Assembly: GCF_017744955.1 (NCBI RefSeq)
Contig: NZ_JAGIAG010000012.1
Location: forward strand, 1-64,000
Direction of reading: 5' to 3'
Length of the DNA stretch: 64,000 nt
Origin: Dokdonella sp.
GTDB lineage: Bacteria > Pseudomonadota > Gammaproteobacteria > Xanthomonadales > Rhodanobacteraceae
Under the pieces are notes generated by a model. That model was not told the DNA's origin. It did no database searches and worked only from the letters and a program-made list of their open reading frames with translations. The position numbers were made by a program, and so were the translations under genes. Positions 27,796 to 36,307 of this stretch are shown piece after piece (positions within the stretch are counted from its first letter, which is position 1; each line of letters begins with the position of its first letter).

Positions 27796-27967
27796 GTGCC
27801 GCTGCGTGCCTGACGGCGAGATGGCGCGAGTGCCGTCATAGGCCTGATGGCGCGGCGGCAAGGACGTCGCCGTGTGCCTGATGGCAGGACAATGCAAATG
27901 CCGCCGCATGCCTCTGACGGCGGAGCAACGCAAACGCCGCCATAGGCCTGATGGCGGGGCGGCGCAA
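27796..27967. repeat. Five tandem degenerate hairpin units of about 34 bp
   Basis: Units start at 27796, 27830, 27865, 27898 and 27934, with a partial sixth at 27968. The core of each is an inverted repeat around a spacer: CCGCCAT-AGGCCTG-ATGGCGG in the last, GCCGTCAT-AGGCCTG-ATGGCGC in the second, and CCGCCGCATGCCTCTGACGGCGG in the fourth. The spacer GCCT(G) is nearly constant. The array separates csbD from the 27-residue peptide gene. Each unit could fold in RNA, giving a run of stem-loops. Confidence 0.75.
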
Positions 27968-27984
27968 GCGCCGCCCCGCGTCCA

Positions 27985-28182
27985 TCACAGACCGCGCTGG
28001 AAGTCGTCGATCTGCTTCTTCGCCTCATCCTTGGCGATGCCGTAGCGCTCCTGCAGCTTGCCGGCGAGGTATTCGCTGTTGCCTTCGGCGACGGTGAGGT
28101 CGTCGTCGGTCAGCTTGCCCCACTTCTCCTTCAGCTTGCCGGTCAGCTGCTTCCACTGGCCCTTGATCCTGTCTTCGTTCAT
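27985..28182 (-). CDS. CsbD family stress protein
   Basis: A 65-residue CsbD-like protein, full length for the family. MNEDRIKGQWKQLTGKLKEKWGKLTDDDL and YLAGKLQERYGIAKDEAKKQID are the two conserved helical blocks. The family is induced by general stress in many bacteria, and its molecular role is unknown. The start has GGAGAGAAGCC before it. It lies 39 bp downstream of the BON gene on the same strand. Confidence 0.92.
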   Translation of the reverse strand: MNEDRIKGQWKQLTGKLKEKWGKLTDDDLTVAEGNSEYLAGKLQERYGIAKDEAKKQIDDFQRGL

Positions 28183-28221
28183 GGCTTCTCTCCGAATGGT
28201 TGAGTGAATGATCGACGGCGC

Positions 28222-28797
28222 TCAGGACTTCGCCTTGAGCCCCGCCGCGTCGACTTCCTTGACCCCCTTCACCGCCTTGGCCGCCGCGACCGCCTTCTTC
28301 ACCGCCAGCTCGGTCGACTGCACGCCGGTCAGCGTGACGACGCCGTTGACGGTGGTCACGCTGATGTCCAGGCTCCGCACGCCCTCGGTGGTGGCCAGTT
28401 CGGCCTTGACCTTGCCGGTGATCCAGCTGTCGGTCACCGGCTGCGCGGAATCGGCTTCGTCGGCGTTGCGATCCTGCGGCGCCGCCTGCACCGGCGTTGC
28501 AGGAGCGAACGCGAGCAGCGCGCTCGCGACGGCGCTGCACAAGGCAAGCGACGCGGCGGCCATTCCGCTGCGGCGTTGCTCGCCGCCACGCTCCGGACGA
28601 TCTTTGTCCGGTTCGCCCCGACTCGGACGACGCTGCCCGGATCCTCCGCGATCGGCCTCGTCCTCGTCGCGGCCTTCGTCGTCCCGCTCGCGGCGGCCGG
28701 GACTCTCGTGGGCGGGATGCGGCTCGGTATGGCCGGTGGCACCGGCGTGGGCAGCGGTCGAAAAAGGCTTCGGTGCGGTTTTCGGTGGCACGTTCAT
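28222..28797 (-). CDS. BON domain protein with long hydrophilic N-terminus
   Basis: A 191-residue protein with one BON domain at the C-terminal end (WITGKVKAELATTEGVRSLDISVTTVNGVVTLTGVQ...AVKGVKEVDAA), as in OsmY-like envelope-stress proteins that bind phospholipid. Unusually, the signal-like hydrophobic stretch (MAAASLALCSAVASALLAFAPATP) comes only after about 75 charged residues rich in Arg, Asp, Glu and Gly. The start at 28797 is supported by AAGGAG eight bases upstream. Either the long N-terminus is cytoplasmic and the protein stays anchored, or the true start is the internal Met (near 28563) with normal secretion. Confidence 0.85.
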   Translation of the reverse strand: MNVPPKTAPKPFSTAAHAGATGHTEPHPAHESPGRRERDDEGRDEDEADRGGSGQRRPSRGEPDKDRPERGGEQRRSGMAAASLALCSAVASALLAFAPATPVQAAPQDRNADEADSAQPVTDSWITGKVKAELATTEGVRSLDISVTTVNGVVTLTGVQSTELAVKKAVAAAKAVKGVKEVDAAGLKAKS

Positions 28798-28948
28798 CTT
28801 TCGTCTCCTTCCTGTCGATGTCTGCCGTCGTGCGGCGAACGCCACAGAAACTAGACGCCGCCGGCGATGCCCGACAGAGCAGCCCTACTCCCCCGCCGTG
28901 GTAGTTTTTGCCCTCCCACGACGGATGCACCCCCAACTGGAACGCACG

Positions 28949-30463
28949 ATGCGCAAACCCGCCACGCCTCCGGTCGACCGGCGCCAGCTGGAGCAGCTCG
29001 TTTCCGGCCTCGCAGAAGGCGTGGTGCTGCTCGATCCGGGCGGCAGCGTCGTCTGGGCGAACACGACCGCGCTGACCGCCCACGGCGTCGATTCGCTGCC
29101 CCAGCTGGGCCGCAACGCGGCCGAATACGCGCGACACTTTCGGCTGCGCTACCGCAACCACCACGCGCTGCCGGCGGCGCAGTACCCGCTGCGGCGCCTG
29201 CTGCGCGGCGAATCGTTCGGCGATCTGGTGGTCGACGTCGAACGCCGCGACGGCGCCGATTTCCGCCGCATCCTGCGCATGCGCGGCATCGTCCTCACCG
29301 ACGTTTCCGACAGCACCGAATCGCTGGCGCTGACGATCGACGACGTCACCGAGCGCTACGAGGCCGAACAGCGCTTCGAGAAGACCTTCGCCGCCAATCC
29401 GGCGCCGGCGCTGATCTGCCGCATCGCGGATCTGCGCTACGTCAAGGTCAACGCCGGCTTCCTCGAGATGACCGGCTACCGGCGCGAGGACGTGCTCGAC
29501 CACTCGGTCTACGAGCTCGACGTGCTGGAAGGCATCGCGCGGCGCGAGGAGGCGATCGCGAACCTGCATGCCGGACACACCGTCGCGCAGAGCGAGGCGA
29601 CGCTGCGCCTGTCGGACGGCTCGACCAAGTTCGTCATCGTCGCCGGCCAGCCGATCGACATGGACGAAGACGCGTGCATGCTGTTCACCTTCATCGACCT
29701 CGACCTGCGCAAGAAGGCCGAAGACGCGCTGCGCCACAGCGAGCAGCGCTTCGCCACCGCGTTTCGCCTGGCGCCGGTACCGATGACGCTGATCGCGCTG
29801 TCGCCGCCGCGGCTGCTCGAAGCCAACGACGCCTTCCTCGCGGCGACCGGCCGCACGGCCGCGGAACTGGACGGCGACGCCACCGCGCTGACGGTATGGC
29901 GGGAACCGCAGGCGTTCGCCGACCTGCTCGCCGCGGTCGCCGGCGACGGCGGCGCGCGGCATCGCGATTTGACACTGAGCGACGGCGACGGCGGCGAGAT
30001 CGACTGCCTCGCCTCGGCCGGCATGGTGCGCATCGACGACACGCCCTGCGCGCTGTGCGTGTTCCAGGACATCAGCGAGCGCAAGCGCTCGGAAGTCGAA
30101 CTCGTCGCCGCAATCGAAGCGGTCATGCAGGACGCCTCGTGGTTCAGCCGCACGGTGATCGACAAGCTCGCGCAGGTGCGCCGCGGCACGGTCGCCGGCA
30201 AGGGCGAACTGGCCGACCTCACGCCGCGCGAACTGGAGGTGCTCGGCCTGCTCTGCGAAGGGCGCAGCGACGCGGAGATCGCGCGCGCACTGCGCCTCTC
30301 GCCGCACACCGTGCGCAACCACGTCGCGACGATCTACTCCAAGATCGACGTGCATCGCCGCGGCGCCGCGATCGTATGGGCGCGCGAGCGCGGCATCGTC
30401 GGCTACGAGCCGCCGCCGAAGCGGTCCTCGCGCGCGCCCGCGCGCTCCGGCCGGCGCGGTTGA
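28949..30463 (+). CDS. PAS-domain LuxR-type transcriptional regulator
   Basis: About 504 residues. Two or three PAS modules precede a GerE/LuxR helix-turn-helix. PAS1 is GLAEGVVLLDPGGSVVWAN. PAS2 begins KTFAANPAPALICRI and includes GYRREDVLDHSVYEL, with QPIDMDED and the S-box FIDLDLRKKAEDAL. PAS3 is AFRLAPVPMTLIAL. The HTH is LTPRELEVLGLLCEGRSDAEIARALRLSPHTVRNHVATIYSKI. There is no kinase domain, so it senses and binds DNA itself. Two ATGs, at 28925 and 28949, are possible; the second has GGAA at a suitable distance. It is divergent from the BON gene and might control that stress gene set. Confidence 0.88.
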   Translation: MRKPATPPVDRRQLEQLVSGLAEGVVLLDPGGSVVWANTTALTAHGVDSLPQLGRNAAEYARHFRLRYRNHHALPAAQYPLRRLLRGESFGDLVVDVERRDGADFRRILRMRGIVLTDVSDSTESLALTIDDVTERYEAEQRFEKTFAANPAPALICRIADLRYVKVNAGFLEMTGYRREDVLDHSVYELDVLEGIARREEAIANLHAGHTVAQSEATLRLSDGSTKFVIVAGQPIDMDEDACMLFTFIDLDLRKKAEDALRHSEQRFATAFRLAPVPMTLIALSPPRLLEANDAFLAATGRTAAELDGDATALTVWREPQAFADLLAAVAGDGGARHRDLTLSDGDGGEIDCLASAGMVRIDDTPCALCVFQDISERKRSEVELVAAIEAVMQDASWFSRTVIDKLAQVRRGTVAGKGELADLTPRELEVLGLLCEGRSDAEIARALRLSPHTVRNHVATIYSKIDVHRRGAAIVWARERGIVGYEPPPKRSSRAPARSGRRG

Positions 30464-30485
30464 GCCGATGCGCCCGAATCAACGC

Positions 30486-30558
30486 GATTGAATCGGGCGC
30501 GATTGAAGCGGGCGCGATCGAATCGGGCGCGACTGAATCGGCGCGCTTGAACCGACGC
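30486..30558. repeat. 15-bp tandem repeat, five units
   Basis: Consecutive units GATTGAATCGGGCGC (30486-30500), GATTGAAGCGGGCGC (30501-30515), GATCGAATCGGGCGC (30516-30530), GACTGAATCGGCGC (14 bp) and GCTTGAACCGACGC (14 bp) follow the stop of the PAS-LuxR gene. The unit decays towards the 3' end. It is noncoding between two plus-strand genes and contains an AT-richer core, which might serve as a repeated protein site. Confidence 0.8.
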
Positions 30559-30657
30559 GACGGGACCGGCGATTGAAGTCCCGCGCGGCGCCGGCATACT
30601 GGCGCCGCGGCGGACGGCCAACCGGACCGGCGCGCCACGCCAGGAGGAAACGTTCGC

Positions 30658-32031
30658 ATGGGTCAACTGGGCACGCTCTGGCGACGCCTGCAGCGGAGCT
30701 TCGCGCGCGAGGCGGCGCCGTCGATCGATGCCGACGCGCCACGCGGCGAGGCGCACCACGCGCAAGCCGCGGCGAGCCTGCGCGCCCTGCTCGACGATCC
30801 GCAGATTCCGTCCGCCGTGCGCGGCAGCCTCGCGGCCGATTTCGCGCGGCTCGAAGCGATGCTCGGCAAGCTCGAGCGCGGCGAGCTGCACATCGCCGTG
30901 TTCGGCCGTGTCAGCGTCGGCAAGTCGGCGCTGGCCAACGCGCTGCTCGGCGAGGACGCGTTCACCGTCGGCGTCCTGCACGGCACCACGCGCGAAGCCG
31001 GACAGCGTCCGTGGCGCGAGGTCGCCGGCAGCGGCGTGCACCTGATCGACACTCCCGGCATCGACGAACTCGACGGCGAGGCGCGCGAACGGCTCGCCTT
31101 CGAGGTCGCCGGCGTCAGCGACCTGGTCGTGTTCGTCGTCGACGGCGACATGACGCAGCGCGAGCGCGACGCGCTGCAACTGCTCGCGCGCACCGAGCAC
31201 CCGCTGCTGCTCGCGCTGAACAAGTCCGACCGCTACGGCGAGGACGAGCGCGAGCGCCTGCTGGAACGCCTGCGCGAACACGCGCACGGCCTGGTGCGCG
31301 CGGACGACGTCGTCGCGATCAGCGCCCAGCCCGCACCGCACAAGCGCATCCGCGTCGACGCGAACGGCGTCGAGCACGCCGAACTCGCCGAGCGCGCGCC
31401 CGACCTGGAACCGTTGCGCGCGCGCCTCGGTGCGATCGTCGAGCGCGAAGGCAAGACGCTGGCCGCGCTGAACGCGAGCCTGTTCGCCGGCCGCGTTTCC
31501 GACCAGGTCGGCGCGCGCATCGCCGAGGCGCGGCGCGATCTCGCCGCGAAGGTGATCCGCCAGTACTGCCTGGCGAAGGCGGTCGCGGTCGCGCTGAATC
31601 CGATTCCGGTCGCCGACCTGCTCGCCGCCGGCGCGCTCGACGCGGCGCTGGTCATGCACCTCGGCCGCGTCTACGGCCTGCCGCTGACCAAGGTCGAGGC
31701 CGGCTCGCTGATCGCGGTGATCAGCGCGCAGCTCGCCGCACTGATGGGCGCGATCTGGGGCGTGCATCTGGTCGCCTCGGCGCTGAAGGGCGTCAGCGCG
31801 GGACTGTCGACGGTGGTCACCGCCGGCGCGCAGGGCGCGCTCGCCTGGTACGCGACCGAACTGGTCGGCCGCGCCGCCGAGAAATACCTCGTCGCCGGCA
31901 AGTCCTGGGGCGAACAAGGCCCCAAGCGCGTCGTCGCCGGCATCGTCGAGGACCTCGACCGCGACTCGATCCTGCGCGAGGCGCGCGCGGAGATCCTCAA
32001 GCGCCTGCGCGGCGCGTCCGAGCGCGCCTGA
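30658..32031 (+). CDS. GTPase with DUF697 domain (second of two)
   Basis: A 457-residue protein with an Era/YeeP-like G domain in its first half (G1 GRVSVGKS at 83-90, GTT switch, G3 DTPGID, G4 NKSD) and the DUF697 hydrophobic region in the second (AKAVAVALNPIPVADLLAAGALDAALVMHLGRVYGLPLTK, with a glycine-rich helix pair). There is no N-terminal membrane anchor, unlike the gene at 24290. It starts at the ATG after AGGAGGAAACGTTCGC. Members occur widely in Proteobacteria and Cyanobacteria, and the role is unknown. Confidence 0.88.
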   Translation: MGQLGTLWRRLQRSFAREAAPSIDADAPRGEAHHAQAAASLRALLDDPQIPSAVRGSLAADFARLEAMLGKLERGELHIAVFGRVSVGKSALANALLGEDAFTVGVLHGTTREAGQRPWREVAGSGVHLIDTPGIDELDGEARERLAFEVAGVSDLVVFVVDGDMTQRERDALQLLARTEHPLLLALNKSDRYGEDERERLLERLREHAHGLVRADDVVAISAQPAPHKRIRVDANGVEHAELAERAPDLEPLRARLGAIVEREGKTLAALNASLFAGRVSDQVGARIAEARRDLAAKVIRQYCLAKAVAVALNPIPVADLLAAGALDAALVMHLGRVYGLPLTKVEAGSLIAVISAQLAALMGAIWGVHLVASALKGVSAGLSTVVTAGAQGALAWYATELVGRAAEKYLVAGKSWGEQGPKRVVAGIVEDLDRDSILREARAEILKRLRGASERA

Positions 32032-32123
32032 AAATCCGCCGGTCGCGGCGGGCGCGTGCGACAATCGGCGGCGAGGCCCCTGCTCACCGGCGGTGACGGC
32101 CTCGTCCATCAGGGGAGGCTGTC

Positions 32124-33521
32124 ATGCGTAACAGGCTGCGTTCGCTGCCGTCGCTCGTTTTCGTTCTTTCGTCCGCCTCGTCGCTCGCCGCCAACGGCGA
32201 TCTCGACCCGACCTTCGGCGTCGGCGGGACGACCACTGCGGGCGTGAGCCAGGCGGGACTCCAGTTGCCCGTCGCACCCGTCGTCATGCCCGACGGCAGG
32301 ATCCTCACCTGCGCTCCGCTGGGCGCCAACGGGCCTTCCGGCACCGATTTCCTCGTCGTGCGCTATCTCGCCGACGGCGGACTGGACACCAGCTTCAGCT
32401 TCGACGGGAAAGTCACCGTGGACTTCGGCGGCAGCAACGATCAGTGCAACGCGATCGCGCTGCAAAGCGACGGCAAGATCGTCGTCGTCGGCTCGACCAA
32501 CGCCGCCGGCAATTCCGATTTCGCGATCGCGCGGCTCAACGCGGACGGCACGCTGGACACGAGCTTCGGCAACGGCACAGGCAAAGTCGTGGTGGCGTTC
32601 GACAACGGCGGCACAAATGCCGACATCGGCGGCGGCATCGCAATCCAGCCAGACGGCAAGCTGGTCGCCGTCGGCATGGCCAATTCCGCGTCCAACGGCG
32701 ACGATTTCGCGATCGTGCGGCTACTGCCGGACGGCACGCGCGACCCAGCCTTCAACCTGACCGGGCGCGTCATCGTCGGCTTCGATTTTCCCGCCAGTTC
32801 CAACAAGACCGACGAGGCCAGCAGCGTCGCCGTCGACCCCGCCGGACGCATCCTGGTCGGCGGCGTTGCACAGACCGTCGGAAACGGTCTGGACTTCGCG
32901 GTCGCACGACTGCTGCCGAACGGGCAGCTCGATGCGGATTTCGACGGCGACGGTCGCGCGACGATCGGCTTCGATCTCGGCGCCAGCGGCAACGATCTGT
33001 GCTATCGCATGCTGCTGCGGCACGACGGCCGCATCGTGCTGATCGGCGCCGCCGACACCTCCTCTTCGAGCGCGGTGAACAACGACATGGCCGTCGCGCG
33101 CCTGATGCCAGACGGATCTCCCGACGTCACCTTCGGTATCGGCGGCAAGACGGTGCTGAGCTTCGACCTGATCCCCAACGGAGCCGACGGCGCGTTTGCC
33201 GGCGTCGAGCAGTCCAACGGCAAGCTGATCATCGGCGGCATCGCCCAGCACAACCTGTCGCCGCTGGGCATGAAAGGCGCGCTTGCCCGCCTGAACGCCG
33301 ACGGCAGCCTCGACGGGCAGTTCGGCACGTTCGGCAAGGTCCTGCTGGATTTCGAACGCACCAGTCCGTCGCAGCAGTTCGTGCTCGGCCTCGCCCTGCA
33401 GGGCACGCAGATCATCGCCACGGGTGTCGTCACCATTCCCGGCGCCGGCGATCCGCCGCCGCAGGACGTCTATGTTGCGCGCCTGCAGAACGATCTGATC
33501 TTCGCCGACGGCTTCGATTGA
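32124..33521 (+). CDS. Secreted delta-60 repeat propeller protein
   Basis: The 465-residue product has a signal peptide (LPSLVFVLSSASSLAANG) and then seven delta-60 repeat units marked by GxLDxxF: GDLDPTFG, GGLDTSFS, GTLDTSFG, GTRDPAFN, GQLDADFD, GSPDVTFG and GSLDGQFG. The intervening segments IALQSDGKIVVVG, LLPDGT and IAIQPDGKLVAVG are typical of this family. The last residues are LIFADGFD, a motif also found inside the two S8 proteases below. GGGAGG lies before the start. It is likely an extracellular beta-propeller, with unknown ligand. Confidence 0.87.
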   Translation: MRNRLRSLPSLVFVLSSASSLAANGDLDPTFGVGGTTTAGVSQAGLQLPVAPVVMPDGRILTCAPLGANGPSGTDFLVVRYLADGGLDTSFSFDGKVTVDFGGSNDQCNAIALQSDGKIVVVGSTNAAGNSDFAIARLNADGTLDTSFGNGTGKVVVAFDNGGTNADIGGGIAIQPDGKLVAVGMANSASNGDDFAIVRLLPDGTRDPAFNLTGRVIVGFDFPASSNKTDEASSVAVDPAGRILVGGVAQTVGNGLDFAVARLLPNGQLDADFDGDGRATIGFDLGASGNDLCYRMLLRHDGRIVLIGAADTSSSSAVNNDMAVARLMPDGSPDVTFGIGGKTVLSFDLIPNGADGAFAGVEQSNGKLIIGGIAQHNLSPLGMKGALARLNADGSLDGQFGTFGKVLLDFERTSPSQQFVLGLALQGTQIIATGVVTIPGAGDPPPQDVYVARLQNDLIFADGFD

Positions 33522-33582
33522 CCTGCCAACGACACGTCGGCTTCACGTCTTCCTAAGGCGACGACGAGCACAGTCCTCTTCC

Positions 33583-33607
33583 GCCGCGCGGCATGGTGCC
33601 GCGCGGC
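33583..33607 (+). repeat. Perfect inverted repeat in the DUF2501 leader
   Basis: GCCGCGCGGC (33583-33592) and its exact inverse (33598-33607) are separated by five bases, forming a 10-bp stem. It lies 24 bases before the DUF2501 start and after the delta-60 gene. No T-run follows, so it may be a leader stem rather than an intrinsic terminator. Confidence 0.7.
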
Positions 33608-33630
33608 GCTTCCGAAGAGAGGTCATCGCC

Positions 33631-34053
33631 ATGAAGTCGAAGATCGTTCTCGCACTCGCCGCCGGTGGCTGCATCGCCCTGTGCGGAACCGCCGGCGCCC
33701 AGGATCTGGGCGCTCTCAAGGGCGCCGTCGGCGGTGCGGATTTGTCCTCGCTCGCGTCGGGCAGCGCCGGCAACGCGGCCGGCGTCATCGAGTACTGCGT
33801 GAAGAACAACTACCTCGGCGGCGATGCCGCCGGCGGGCTGAAGGACAAGCTGCTCGGCAAGGTGGGTGGCGACGATGCGTCGGAGGCCGACAAAGCCGAC
33901 TACGCCGACGGTGCCAATGGCATGCTGAAGACCGGCGACGGCAAGAGCGTCGACCTCGGCAACCTCGGCGGCGGACAGCTCGGCGGGATGAAGGACAAGC
34001 TGACCAAGAAGGCCTGCTCCAGCGTGCTGGATCACGCCAAGTCGCTGCTCTAG
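33631..34053 (+). CDS. DUF2501 family secreted protein
   Basis: A 140-residue protein with a signal peptide (IVLALAAGGCIALCGTAGAQ). The mature part matches the YjjA/DUF2501 pattern as I remember it: ASGSAGNAAGVIEYCVKNNYLGGD, then two Lys-rich short helices, and a close in KACSSVLDHAKSLL. The two cysteines after the signal could form a disulfide. Family members are periplasmic and of unknown function. GAGAGG precedes the start. Confidence 0.82.
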   Translation: MKSKIVLALAAGGCIALCGTAGAQDLGALKGAVGGADLSSLASGSAGNAAGVIEYCVKNNYLGGDAAGGLKDKLLGKVGGDDASEADKADYADGANGMLKTGDGKSVDLGNLGGGQLGGMKDKLTKKACSSVLDHAKSLL

Positions 34054-34194
34054 CTTCTCGTCGAAGGCGACCTGTTAGCCGATCCAGATTAGCGCCAGCA
34101 TCCCTCGCGCGTTTCGATCGGATCAGCCGGGCATCGGTGGCATCGAACATACCGATCGCGCAACGACGAGTCCGCCGCCGCCTTCAAGCCTCAC

Positions 34195-34232
34195 CGCGCA
34201 GCCCGGATGGCAACAGCCATCCGGGCTGCGCG
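34195..34232. repeat. 17-bp perfect inverted repeat
   Basis: CGCGCAGCCCGGATGGC and its exact inverse are separated by AACA. There is no T-run, so it is not a typical intrinsic terminator. Its GCAGCCCGGATG stem resembles REP-type elements of Proteobacteria in general form; no second copy was noticed in this window. Confidence 0.75.
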
Positions 34233-34323
34233 ACGTCCGCTTCTTCCCTCCCTTCGCGGCGCGCCCGGCGGCTCGAAGAACCGTCCTCGCCCTGTCGCCG
34301 AGAAGGCTCCCGTCGCGCGCCTC

Positions 34324-34360
34324 CTAGGGCAGACCCTAGCTAGGGAACATGCGGATGGGC
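34324..34360 (+). promoter_or_regulatory. Shared palindromic promoter block, copy 1
   Basis: CTAGGG-CAG-ACCCTAGCTAGGG is followed after six bases by CGGATGGGC. The sequence contains two overlapping palindromes, CTAGGG-N4-CCCTAG and CCCTAGCTAGGG. The same arrangement with the same spacing recurs at 37324-37360 ahead of the paralogous gene. It lies 72 bases before the ATG at 34418 and is the likely binding site of a common regulator. Confidence 0.7.
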
Positions 34361-34417
34361 GGAGCGAAAAAGATATGGCCAACTTGCGAATCACTACATT
34401 CCGCGAGGCCCGACCCC

Positions 34418-36148
34418 ATGTCCGTCAGTGCCGTCTCCAGCAATCGAGCGTTCTCCGCGCAGGCCTCCCAGAACGACTACACGATCCAGCGCGGCGATAC
34501 GCTGTCGGGCATCGCCGCGCGTCACGGCGTTTCGCTGCAGAGCCTGCTCTCCGCCAATCCGCAGATCCGCAATCCGGACGTGATCTATCCGGGCCAGTCG
34601 CTGTCGATCCCCGGCGGCGGTGGCGGACGTTCCGGCGGATCGGACGGCGCGGTGCAGGGTGCGCAGGGACCGAGCGGCGTATCGGGCACCACGCCCAATT
34701 CGCTACAGGGGCGCATCAACGAGGCGATGGGCTTCTTCGAGAGCCAGGGTTGGACCCGCGCGCAGGCCGCCGGCATCGTCGGCAACCTGCAGGCCGAGAG
34801 CGGCGTCGATTCGAACCGCGCGCAGGACGGCGGCGGCCCCGGCTACGGGCTGGCGCAGTGGGAAGCGCCGCGCCAGGCGGACTTCCGCGCCTGGGCCGGC
34901 AAGGACATCCATCAGTCGACGTTCCGCGAGCAGCTCGAATTCATCCAGCACGAGTTGACCACGACCGAGCGCGGCGCCGGCAATGCGCTGAAGGGCGCCA
35001 CCACCGCCTCCGAGGCGGCGCAGATCGTCTGCAACAAGTACGAGCGTCCCGGCATTCCGCACATGGAATCGCGCATCGCGAACGCCAACGCGATCTTCAA
35101 CAACGCCACGCCGTCGCAGCCGGGCGGCAACAGCCCCAAGCCGGGCGGCGACACGCCGTCGACGCCCAAGCCGTCGACACCCGGCGCGGGCGGCGGCAAC
35201 TACACCGTGCGCAGCGGCGACACGCTGAGCGGCATCGCCGGACGCAACGGCGTCTCGCTGTCCGCGCTGATCGCGGCCAATCCGCAGATCAAGAATGCGA
35301 ACCTGATCTATCCGGGCCAGACCGTGCACATCCCGGGCGGCTCGCCGAGCGGCGGCGGCAACAACGGCGGCAGCTACACCGTGCGCAGCGGCGACACCAT
35401 GAGCGGCATCGCCGGGCGCAACGGCGTCTCGCTGTCTGCGCTGATCGCGGCCAATCCGCAGATCAAGAATGCGAACCTGATCTATCCGGGCCAGACCGTG
35501 CACATCCCGGGCGGCTCGCCGAGCGCCGGCGGCAACAACGGCGGCGGCAGCTACACCGTGCGCAACGGCGACACCATGAGCGGCATCGCCGCGCAGCACG
35601 GCGTCTCGCTGTCGGCGCTGATCTCGGCCAACCCGCAGATCAAGAATCCGAACCTCATCTACTCGGGCCAGGCCGTGCACATTCCGGGCGGCGGTTCGTC
35701 GTCCGGATCGCAAGGATCGTCCGGCGTCAACGGCTCGACCGGCCCGTCGGACGTGAAGGGCGTCAACAGCAGCCAGCGGCTCGCGGATGCGGCACGCTCG
35801 GCGGCGATGGGCATGGGCGGCTACCAGTCGCAAGGCTTGTGCGCGACCGGTGTGAGCCGCGCGATCCAGAACACGTACGGCATCAAGGTCTGGGGCAACG
35901 GCAATCAGATCGACGATAACCTGCCGCGCGACAAGTTCAAGCAGATCAACATCCCGCTGTCGGAGGCGCTCAAGATTCCCGGCCTCGTCCTCACCTGGGA
36001 GCACACCTCGACCGCGCTCGGCGCGAAGTACGGCCACACCGCCATCACGCTCGGCGACGGTCACAGCTCGGCGTCGGACTTCATCGAGAGAAATACGCTG
36101 GCCGGCGACGCCAGCCGCACGGGCCTGAAGATCTTCATGCCCATCTGA
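34418..36148 (+). CDS. LysM/phage-tail-lysozyme/CHAP-like protein, copy 1
   Basis: A 576-residue modular wall-hydrolase candidate. Four LysM peptidoglycan-binding units (about 21-66, 261-307, 318-365, 378-424) contain strings like [14 protein letters not shown] and NPQIKNANLIYPGQTVHIPG. Between the first and second lies a phage-tail-lysozyme-type domain (about 100-235: [26 protein letters not shown] with the candidate Glu, [10 protein letters not shown]). The C-terminal 130 residues have the Cys and His expected of CHAP/NlpC-like amidases (GLCATGVSRAI, YGHTAITLGDG), but this assignment is weak. There is no signal peptide at the chosen start or the upstream in-frame Met. The start at 34418 matches the paralog's start. 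A terminator follows. Confidence 0.82.
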   Translation: MSVSAVSSNRAFSAQASQNDYTIQRGDTLSGIAARHGVSLQSLLSANPQIRNPDVIYPGQSLSIPGGGGGRSGGSDGAVQGAQGPSGVSGTTPNSLQGRINEAMGFFESQGWTRAQAAGIVGNLQAESGVDSNRAQDGGGPGYGLAQWEAPRQADFRAWAGKDIHQSTFREQLEFIQHELTTTERGAGNALKGATTASEAAQIVCNKYERPGIPHMESRIANANAIFNNATPSQPGGNSPKPGGDTPSTPKPSTPGAGGGNYTVRSGDTLSGIAGRNGVSLSALIAANPQIKNANLIYPGQTVHIPGGSPSGGGNNGGSYTVRSGDTMSGIAGRNGVSLSALIAANPQIKNANLIYPGQTVHIPGGSPSAGGNNGGGSYTVRNGDTMSGIAAQHGVSLSALISANPQIKNPNLIYSGQAVHIPGGGSSSGSQGSSGVNGSTGPSDVKGVNSSQRLADAARSAAMGMGGYQSQGLCATGVSRAIQNTYGIKVWGNGNQIDDNLPRDKFKQINIPLSEALKIPGLVLTWEHTSTALGAKYGHTAITLGDGHSSASDFIERNTLAGDASRTGLKIFMPI

Positions 36149-36171
36149 CGCCGGCGGACTTCGCGCCGAAG

Positions 36172-36206
36172 AACGGCCCGGTCACCGACCGGGCCGTTTT
36201 CTTTTG
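36172..36206 (+). terminator. Rho-independent terminator of LysM copy 1
   Basis: A 12-bp GC-rich stem (AACGGCCCGGTC, ACC loop, exact inverse) is followed by TTTTCTTTTG, a good T-rich tail on the plus strand. Confidence 0.85.
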
Positions 36207-36307
36207 TCCGAAGATGCTTTCCGCCGCGACACATCGGCGGCGGCGATGCGCGAAGCCGCCGGCGCATCGCGCCGCTGTCGCCGATCACTTCGTTCGGAGC
36301 TTTACGC

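Larger units (their letters stand above)
34054..34417. other. 364-bp intergenic region with hairpin and operator
   Basis: It contains no gene. It holds the 17-bp perfect inverted repeat at 34195-34232 and the palindromic block at 34324-34360 described separately. The remainder has no visible structure. The promoter of the first LysM-lysozyme gene must be here. Confidence 0.7.

Noticed and set aside
27796-27967. CRISPR array
   Set aside because: Units are tandem without unique spacers and too degenerate.
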